From Pasteurella sp049670895 (GTDB lineage: Bacteria > Pseudomonadota > Gammaproteobacteria > Enterobacterales > Pasteurellaceae), in the NCBI RefSeq assembly GCF_049670895.1, contig NZ_CP187170.1: 64,000 nt of DNA; one strand, 5' to 3'. The notes beneath the pieces are model-generated. The model was not told the origin of the DNA, searched no databases, and saw only the letters and a list, made by a program, of their open reading frames with translations. Shown piece by piece: positions 57,571 through 64,000 of the stretch. Each line of letters opens with the position of its first letter. Positions within the stretch are counted from its first letter, which is position 1. The translations under genes were made by a program, and so were the position numbers.

Positions 57571-60474
57571 ATGGAATTTGCAGTGGGTCAACGTTGGATT
57601 AGTGAAAGCGAAAATAATCTTGGTTTAGGTTTAATTGTCGGTGTGGATATCCGCACGGTCACCATTCTTTTTCCTGCCTCAGAAGAACAGCGTATTTATG
57701 CGTTGGATTCTGCACCTTTAACCCGTGTGTTATTTCAAATTGGCGATGACATTACTCATCATGAAGGCTGGAAAGGCAAGGTATTAGATGTCCTTGAAAA
57801 TAAAGGCGTGGCGTTTTATTTGGTGAAACGTCATGATAATGATGAGGAAGTGACCATGAAAGAAATGGATATCGCCCATCAAATGACCTTTAGCAAACCC
57901 CAAGATCGTTTATTTACCGCACAAATTGATCGTAATGAGCATTTTGCTATTCGGTATAAAGCCCTCTGCCACCAACAAGCCCAGTTCCAATCACCTTTAC
58001 GGGGGCTACGTGGTATTCGTGCAGGCTTAATTCCTCACCAATTACATATTGCCAAAGAAGTGGGACAACGTACCGCCCCTCGTGTGCTACTTGCTGATGA
58101 AGTGGGGCTAGGCAAAACCATTGAAGCAGGCATGATTTTGCAACAACAATTGTTTGCGGAAAAAGTGGAGCGTGTTCTGATCATTGTGCCTGAAAGCTTA
58201 CAGCATCAATGGCTAGTGGAAATGCTACGTCGTTTTAACTTGCATTTTTCCTTATTTGATGAAGAACGTTGTGCCGATTTTGAAGATCCGACGTCCGCAT
58301 TGTGGATCAATCCGTTCACCACAGAATCTCAAATTATTTGTGCCTTAGATTGGTTATGTGCAAAACCTAAACGGGTGGAGCAGCTACTTGAAGCTGGCTT
58401 TGATATGCTGATTGTAGATGAAGCACATCATCTCGCTTGGTCTGAAAATAATCCAAGTTTGGAATATCAATTCGTTGAGCAACTGGCTCGCCAAATTCCT
58501 GCGGTGTTGTTACTGACAGCCACCCCAGAACAGCTAGGGCAAGAAAGCCATTTTGCCCGTTTAAGCTTGCTAGATCCTGATCGTTTCTATGATTACCACG
58601 CCTTTGTGCAAGAGCAACAGCAATACCAGCCTGTTGCCGAGGCGGTGCAAAGTTTATTGGCGAATAAGCCATTAAGTGCGGTAGAAAAAAATCATATTTC
58701 AGAGTTGTTATCCGAGCAAGATGTCGAGCCTATGCTGAAAGTCATTGATTCTGAGGCAGATGACGAACAAAAAGCCTTGGCTCGCCAAGAGTTAATGAAT
58801 AACCTGATTGATCGCCATGGCACAAGCCGTGTGTTATTCCGTAATACTCGACAAGGCGTGAAGGGCTTCCCACACCGCACTTACAACCAACTGACCCTTG
58901 AATTGCCAAAACAATACAGTAATGCGGCAAACGTCTTAAATATGTTAGGTGAAAAAGGCGAAAAAGATTCCTTTTACCCTGAACAGATGTTCCAAAAACT
59001 CAATCCTGAGGCACGTTGGTGGGAATTTGATCCTCGTGTGGAATGGTTAATCACCTTCTTAAAAAATCACCGTGAAGAAAAAATCTTGGTCATTTGCCGA
59101 CAAGCCAATACAGCCATTCAGCTTGAGCAAGCCTTGCGTGAAAAAGAAGCGATTCGTGCGGCGGTTTTCCACGAAAAACTCAGTATTGTCGAACGGGATC
59201 GTGCTGCGGCTTATTTTGCTCAACAAGAAGAAGGGGCACAAGTGCTACTCAGCTCAAGCATCGGTTCAGAAGGTCGTAACTTCCAATTTGCCAGCCATTT
59301 AGTGCTATTTAATTTGCCAGACAACCCCGATTTACTCGAACAATGTATCGGACGCTTAGATCGTATTGGTCAACGTCGTGATATTCAAATTCATGTGCCT
59401 TGCTTTGCGGACACCGCTCAAGTGGTGCTGGCTCGTTGGTACCACGAAGGCTTAAATGCCTTTGAAGAAACCTGTCCAATGGGAATGAGCTTGTTTGAAG
59501 CCCAGCAAGCCCAGCTCAACGAATTTTTACAAAAACCGACCGCACTTGAGGGCTTCGATGAATTTGTGGCTCAAACCCGTAAACAACAAATCACCCTCAA
59601 ACAGACCTTAGAAAAAGGACGTGATCGCCTCTTAGAACACCATTCTCACGGTGGCGAACAAGCCCAACAGCTTGCTGCCGACATTGCCCAACAAGATGGC
59701 AGCACGGAGTTGGTCAATTTCACCTTAAACTTGTTTGATATTATTGGCGTGGATCAAGAAGATTTAGGCGAAAAATCCATTGTGATCACCCCGTCTAGCA
59801 ATATGCTCGTGCCCGATTTCCCAGGTTTAAAAGAAGAAGGATCAACGGTCACCTTTGATCGCCAACTTTCTCTCGCCCGAGAAGATGTGGAATTTATCAG
59901 CTGGGATCACCCTCTTATTCGTCATGGTATTGATCTCATTACCTCTGGCGACATCGGCAAAAGTGCGGTCAGTTTATTAATTAATAAAGCCTTACCTGCG
60001 GGCACCTTATTATTAGAAATGATCTATGTGATCGAAGCACAAGCCCCAAAAGGCTTACAGCTCACACGCTTTTTACCGCCAACCCCAATTCGCTTATTAC
60101 TGGATCCAAAAGGCAATAACTTGGCGGATCAAGTCTCGTTCACCAACTTACAAAAACAATTAAAGCCTATTGGTAAAAATATGGCGAACAAAGTGGTGAA
60201 AATGGTACGTCCAAACGTTGAACAACTGATCAAACTCAGTGAACAAAAAATAGTTGCACCTGCACAGCAAATTATTCACAATGCACAACAGCTTGCGGAT
60301 CAAACCCTCAGTGCGGAATTAAGCCGCCTCACCGCATTACAAGCCGTGAATAAAAACATTCGCCAAGATGAAATTGAAGCGTTGGAAAACATTCGAAATC
60401 AATCCCTTGCTCAACTACAACAAGCCACGTGGCGTTTAGATAGTTTACGAGTGATTGTCAGTAACAAAGAATAG
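57571..60474 (+). CDS. rapA: RNA polymerase-associated ATPase RapA
   Basis: 967-aa Swi2/Snf2-family ATPase that binds RNA polymerase and helps recycle it after termination. N-terminal Tudor-like domains are followed by Walker A in DEVGLGKT (near 176), DEAH (near 282), and the C-terminal helicase motif QCIGRLDRIGQ. Length matches E. coli (968). Ribosome site weak (AGAGAAAG). rluA follows, as in many relatives. Confidence 0.96.
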   Translation: MEFAVGQRWISESENNLGLGLIVGVDIRTVTILFPASEEQRIYALDSAPLTRVLFQIGDDITHHEGWKGKVLDVLENKGVAFYLVKRHDNDEEVTMKEMDIAHQMTFSKPQDRLFTAQIDRNEHFAIRYKALCHQQAQFQSPLRGLRGIRAGLIPHQLHIAKEVGQRTAPRVLLADEVGLGKTIEAGMILQQQLFAEKVERVLIIVPESLQHQWLVEMLRRFNLHFSLFDEERCADFEDPTSALWINPFTTESQIICALDWLCAKPKRVEQLLEAGFDMLIVDEAHHLAWSENNPSLEYQFVEQLARQIPAVLLLTATPEQLGQESHFARLSLLDPDRFYDYHAFVQEQQQYQPVAEAVQSLLANKPLSAVEKNHISELLSEQDVEPMLKVIDSEADDEQKALARQELMNNLIDRHGTSRVLFRNTRQGVKGFPHRTYNQLTLELPKQYSNAANVLNMLGEKGEKDSFYPEQMFQKLNPEARWWEFDPRVEWLITFLKNHREEKILVICRQANTAIQLEQALREKEAIRAAVFHEKLSIVERDRAAAYFAQQEEGAQVLLSSSIGSEGRNFQFASHLVLFNLPDNPDLLEQCIGRLDRIGQRRDIQIHVPCFADTAQVVLARWYHEGLNAFEETCPMGMSLFEAQQAQLNEFLQKPTALEGFDEFVAQTRKQQITLKQTLEKGRDRLLEHHSHGGEQAQQLAADIAQQDGSTELVNFTLNLFDIIGVDQEDLGEKSIVITPSSNMLVPDFPGLKEEGSTVTFDRQLSLAREDVEFISWDHPLIRHGIDLITSGDIGKSAVSLLINKALPAGTLLLEMIYVIEAQAPKGLQLTRFLPPTPIRLLLDPKGNNLADQVSFTNLQKQLKPIGKNMANKVVKMVRPNVEQLIKLSEQKIVAPAQQIIHNAQQLADQTLSAELSRLTALQAVNKNIRQDEIEALENIRNQSLAQLQQATWRLDSLRVIVSNKE

Positions 60475-60570
60475 TCCGTCACCAAGCATAAAACAATTTC
60501 AAAAAGCACCGCACTTTTAACCTCAAACGGCACAAGTGAAAGGCTTGTGCCAATAACATGAGCAAAAAAC

Positions 60571-61230
60571 ATGGCATTAATCAGTTATAACCCACCCACC
60601 GAACCTTATCTCGACATCGTCCATTATGACGATCATTTTGTGGTGATTAACAAACCCAGTGGCTTACTTTCCGTCCCAGGCAATCAACCGCAATATTACG
60701 ACAGTGCCATGTCGAGAGTGAAAGAAAAATACGGTTTCTGTGAACCGGCACACCGCCTAGATATGTCCACCAGCGGCTTAATTTTGTTTGCCTTAAGCAA
60801 AGCGGCTGATCGTGAACTTAAACGCCAATTTCGGGAACGTGAGCCGAAAAAATCCTATCAAGCCTTAGTGTGGGGGCATCTCAAAGAAGACAAAGGCGAA
60901 GTTAACTTGCCTCTGATTTGTGATTGGGAAAATCGCCCTCGCCAAAAAATTTGCTTTGAACGGGGAAAAAGTGCGGTCACCTTATACGAAGTGTTAGCCC
61001 GTTATCCCAACAACACCACAAGGGTCAAACTCACCCCCATCACTGGGCGTTCTCACCAATTGCGATTGCATATGCTCGCCCTTGGGCACCCCATTTTAGG
61101 CGATAAATTCTACGCCCACCCACAAGCCAAAGCCCTCTCGCCCCGCTTGTGCTTGCACGCAGAACGGTTAGAATTTACCCACCCCATCACACAAGAACAG
61201 TTAGTTTTTACGGCAAAAGCAGGGTTTTAG
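60571..61230 (+). CDS. rluA: Dual-specificity pseudouridine synthase RluA
   Basis: 219-aa enzyme modifying 23S rRNA position 746 and tRNA position 32. The catalytic motif HRLDMSTSG has its nucleophile at D64, as in E. coli RluA, which has the same length. No S4 domain, consistent with RluA rather than RluC or RluD. It lies about 100 bp after rapA. Confidence 0.95.
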   Translation: MALISYNPPTEPYLDIVHYDDHFVVINKPSGLLSVPGNQPQYYDSAMSRVKEKYGFCEPAHRLDMSTSGLILFALSKAADRELKRQFREREPKKSYQALVWGHLKEDKGEVNLPLICDWENRPRQKICFERGKSAVTLYEVLARYPNNTTRVKLTPITGRSHQLRLHMLALGHPILGDKFYAHPQAKALSPRLCLHAERLEFTHPITQEQLVFTAKAGF

Positions 61231-61293
61231 TTAGGTAAGACCTATTAAAGAATGCTACAATTCGCCATCAACGATTAATCAAGAGAAAAGACT

Positions 61294-61863
61294 ATGGCTC
61301 GTCAGAAAAAAACACGCCGCATTACCGATATCATGCCTGCACGTAAAGCAGATAAAAAAGTGGAATTGCCCAAAGGTAAACCAGGCAAAAAATTAACCCG
61401 TTATGAACTAGATGCAAAAGCACGTGAAGAGAAAAAGAAAAAGAAACGTAAAGGTTTAACTTCAGGTTCTCGCCACAGTGCCACTGAACATAATCCACAA
61501 AATCAAGCTGCTGCGAAGAAAGATCCTCGTATTGGCAGTCGTAAAAAAGTGCCTTTAATTGTGGAATTTGTGAATAAACCCGAAAAAGGCATGACCATTC
61601 CACCGATGAAAATGGAGGAAAGACTGCCAAAACAAGATCCAATGCTGGAGTTGGAATTACTCGAAAATAACGAGTGTTTAAATCAATTGTTAGACGATCT
61701 TGATGCAGGCAAAACCTTAAGTAGCCAAGATCAGCAATTTGTCGATGAATGTCTTGAACGGATTGCACAATTAATGGACGAACTCGGCATTTCGGACGAA
61801 GACGATTCTGAAGAAGATTTATACCGCACTTTTGAAAAAATCGACATTAACCAATTTAAATAA
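61294..61863 (+). CDS. yihI: Der GTPase-activating protein YihI
   Basis: 189-aa regulator that stimulates the GTPase Der and so slows late 50S assembly. The N-terminal ~75 residues are strongly basic (KKTRRITD, EEKKKKKRKG); the C-terminal half is acidic and carries the NECLNQLLDDLDAGKTLSSQ motif. Followed two bases later by the DUF2489 gene. Confidence 0.92.
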   Translation: MARQKKTRRITDIMPARKADKKVELPKGKPGKKLTRYELDAKAREEKKKKKRKGLTSGSRHSATEHNPQNQAAAKKDPRIGSRKKVPLIVEFVNKPEKGMTIPPMKMEERLPKQDPMLELELLENNECLNQLLDDLDAGKTLSSQDQQFVDECLERIAQLMDELGISDEDDSEEDLYRTFEKIDINQFK

Positions 61864-61865
61864 GC

Positions 61866-62297
61866 ATGATGTGGACCACCTTTTTATTGATAATTGCCAT
61901 TGCGATTATTGTGGCAATGGCAAGTTATGCGGGCTATTTGCTCGTTGCCTTACACAAACAGAAAAAAGCCATTCACCACCTTCGCACGGCTCGTAGCCAA
62001 CGTTTAACCGAAAGTATTGTGATCATTGCAAAAGCTATGCAAACAGGGGATTGTAATCATTCCGAAGGGGTGATTCGGTTAAAAATGTTGCTTGATCCTT
62101 TAGGTAAAAAACTGAAAGATTATCAAGCCATGCATCAGCTTTATGAAGTGGTGATGGATATGCCCACTCATGAAAAACGTCGTGAGTTAAAGAAAAATGA
62201 ACGTATGCGTTTAGACTTACAACGGGAAAGTGCCGAGGCAAAATTAGAACAACAAATTCACTTAGAATTACAGCAATTATTAATTGATATGAAATAA
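61866..62297 (+). CDS. DUF2489 membrane-anchored protein
   Basis: 143 aa. A single N-terminal membrane helix (about residues 4-28) is followed by a charged helical domain. A conserved piece is SIVIIAKAMQTGDCNHSEGVIRLKMLLD. The start is two bases after the yihI stop, and hemN follows by 20 bp, so it is probably translated from the same transcript. Function unknown. The first or second of two adjacent ATG codons could be used. Confidence 0.82.
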   Translation: MMWTTFLLIIAIAIIVAMASYAGYLLVALHKQKKAIHHLRTARSQRLTESIVIIAKAMQTGDCNHSEGVIRLKMLLDPLGKKLKDYQAMHQLYEVVMDMPTHEKRRELKKNERMRLDLQRESAEAKLEQQIHLELQQLLIDMK

Positions 62298-62317
62298 AGC
62301 ATTCATCGGGGGAAATC

Positions 62318-63685
62318 ATGTCCGAGATTATTTGGGACTTGGCGATCATTCAAAAATATAACCAGTCAGGGCCACGTTATACGTCCTATCCTACTGCGTT
62401 AGAATTTCATGAACATTATACCAACCAAGATTTTATTCAGGCGGCAAAACGTTATCCGAACCGCCCACTTTCTCTTTATGTGCATATCCCCTTTTGTCAT
62501 AAACTCTGTTATTTCTGTGCCTGTAATAAAACCATTACACGTCATCAACATAAAGCGGATATTTATCTCGACTTTTTAGAACGAGAAATAGAAAGCCGAG
62601 CCCCGTTGTTTAAAGATCGTCTTGCCACGCAAGTACATTGGGGAGGCGGCACCCCGACTTATCTCACCGAACCGCAATCTGCACGTTTAATGGCGATGCT
62701 TCGCAAACATTTCACCATTGCCCCCGATGCTGAAATCAGTATTGAGATGGATCCACGTGAGATTGAACTTGATATGCTCGATCATTTGCGGAGCATTGGT
62801 TTTAATCGCATGAGTATGGGTGTGCAAGATTTTAATAAGGATGTCCAAAAAGCCATTAACCGTGTGCAAGATGAAGACTTTATTGAAGCCTTACTCACAC
62901 GTGCACGTAAATTGGGTTTTCAATCCACCAACCTTGATTTAATTTACGGTCTGCCATTACAAAATGTGGAAAGCTTTATGTTCACATTACAAAAAGTGAT
63001 TGCCCTGAATCCCGATCGTTTAAGTGTGTTCAATTACGCCCATTTGCCAAGCCGTTTTGCAGGGCAAGCCAAAATTAAAAACGATCAATTGCCGCCGCCA
63101 GAAACCAAATTAACGATCTTGCAGAAGATGATCGAAACCTTAGACAAAGCAGGTTATCGCTTCATTGGCATGGATCATTTTGCCAAGCCCGATAATGAGT
63201 TAGCCATTGCCCAACAAAACGGCGTGCTACACCGCAATTTCCAAGGTTATACCACTCAAGAAGAATGCGATCTCTTAGGATTGGGCGTGTCGGCAATCAG
63301 CTTGTTAGGCGATACTTACGCACAAAACCAGAAAGAATTGAAACAGTATTACATGGCTGTGGATAACACAGGCATTGCCCTACATAAAGGGTTGACCATG
63401 AGCCAAGAAGATTGCTTACGCCGTGATGTCATCAAACAATTAATCTGCAACTTTAAATTGGATTATCAACCCATTGAACAACAATATGGGATTGAATTTA
63501 CCTCGCATTTTGCAGAAGATTTAAAACTGCTTGAGCCGTTATCCAAAGACGGGCTGTTAGACATTGGTGAAACCGCCATTCATGTCTCGGCGAAAGGACG
63601 CTTGCTGATTCGGAATATTTGTCTCTGTTTTGATACCTATTCCCGAGAGCAAGCCAAACGCCAGCAGTTCTCTCGCATTATCTAA
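62318..63685 (+). CDS. hemN: Oxygen-independent coproporphyrinogen III oxidase
   Basis: 455-aa radical SAM enzyme of anaerobic heme synthesis. The cluster motif is CX3CX2CXC at C60, C64, C67 and C69 (HIPFCHKLCYFCAC), and GGGTPTYL is the SAM-binding glycine motif. GGGGGA precedes the ATG. The length matches HemN proper rather than the shorter HemW. A nitroreductase gene follows. Confidence 0.95.
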   Translation: MSEIIWDLAIIQKYNQSGPRYTSYPTALEFHEHYTNQDFIQAAKRYPNRPLSLYVHIPFCHKLCYFCACNKTITRHQHKADIYLDFLEREIESRAPLFKDRLATQVHWGGGTPTYLTEPQSARLMAMLRKHFTIAPDAEISIEMDPREIELDMLDHLRSIGFNRMSMGVQDFNKDVQKAINRVQDEDFIEALLTRARKLGFQSTNLDLIYGLPLQNVESFMFTLQKVIALNPDRLSVFNYAHLPSRFAGQAKIKNDQLPPPETKLTILQKMIETLDKAGYRFIGMDHFAKPDNELAIAQQNGVLHRNFQGYTTQEECDLLGLGVSAISLLGDTYAQNQKELKQYYMAVDNTGIALHKGLTMSQEDCLRRDVIKQLICNFKLDYQPIEQQYGIEFTSHFAEDLKLLEPLSKDGLLDIGETAIHVSAKGRLLIRNICLCFDTYSREQAKRQQFSRII

Positions 63686-63726
63686 ACAAAACGTTTTGAA
63701 AAACCACCGCACTTGGGGAGAAAACT

Positions 63727-64000
63727 ATGTCTATTTCAAAAACAGATATTCTTGATGCTTTCCACTTTCGTCATGCTTGCAAAGCATACGATCCCAACAA
63801 AAAAATCAGTGAAGCGGATTTCCGTTTTATCCTAGAAACAGGCCGCCTTTCCCCCAGCTCATTTGGCTTTGAACCTTGGAAATTCTTAGTAATTGAAAAG
63901 CCCGAGATTCGAGCCTTGATCCGAGATATGGCTTGGGGTGCAAAAGACAAAGTAATGGATTGCAGCCATTTTGTGGTGGTGTTAGTACGCCAACCCCACA
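63727..64000 (+). CDS. NfsB-like nitroreductase, N-terminal part (3' end outside window)
   Basis: 91 codons of a flavin-dependent NAD(P)H nitroreductase, cut by the window edge. FHFRHACKAYDPNKKIS and LSPSSFGFEPWKFLVI are the typical N-terminal FMN-site segments of the NfsB group. GGGGAGA lies about seven bases before the ATG. An uptake signal lies in the 41-bp gap after hemN. Confidence 0.88.
   Translation, partial: MSISKTDILDAFHFRHACKAYDPNKKISEADFRFILETGRLSPSSFGFEPWKFLVIEKPEIRALIRDMAWGAKDKVMDCSHFVVVLVRQPH

Overview
The window is about 64 kb of a Pasteurellaceae chromosome. The 9-bp DNA uptake signal of the Haemophilus type (AAGTGCGGT, or ACCGCACTT on the other strand) occurs about thirty times by eye. 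Gene content and order match Haemophilus, Pasteurella and Aggregatibacter relatives. I cannot name the species from sequence alone.

Layout. 1-14.5 kb: the end of cysZ, then cysK, a giant trimeric autotransporter adhesin (2729 aa), ligA on the minus strand, and a second, classical autotransporter with a very short passenger. 14.5-22.8 kb: pgeF-rluD, bamD, fau (ygfA), the 6S RNA gene, zapA, and the ygfB-pepP-ubiH-ubiI operon. 23-28.9 kb: a complete minus-strand rRNA operon, in transcription order 16S, tRNA-Glu, 23S, 5S, 5S, tRNA-Asp, tRNA-Trp, with a strong promoter and boxA antitermination sites. 28.9-39.1 kb: gmhB, the metNIQ methionine importer behind a MetJ-type operator, pgk-fba, RNase I, the YfhL ferredoxin, one unknown gene, yfiF and pssA. 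39.2-40.4 kb: a small accessory pair encoding a cysteine-rich lipoprotein and a small secreted peptide. 40.6-47.6 kb: the lactate module lctP-lutABC with a perfect CRP-type palindrome upstream, then hflD-purB. 48-50.4 kb: a PCu(A)C-like periplasmic protein and waaF-waaC. 50.45-54.14 kb: a type I-F CRISPR array of 62 repeats with no cas gene in the window. 54.3-64 kb: srmB and divergent trmN6, pnuC, rapA-rluA, yihI, a DUF2489 gene, hemN and the start of an nfsB-like nitroreductase.

How it fits together. Most of the window is conserved housekeeping: translation and RNA modification, lipopolysaccharide core, ubiquinone, sulfur and methionine supply, glycolysis, and lactate use. The accessory parts are the two autotransporters flanking ligA, the lipoprotein pair, and the CRISPR array. 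The array is read on the minus strand: its leader lies beside srmB and its degenerate last repeat begins six bases past the waaC stop. Two single-base repeat variants both keep the minus-strand RNA hairpin through G-U wobble pairs, which independently supports that orientation. The adhesin carries two collinear super-repeats of exactly 557 residues and no perfect uptake signal in 8.2 kb.
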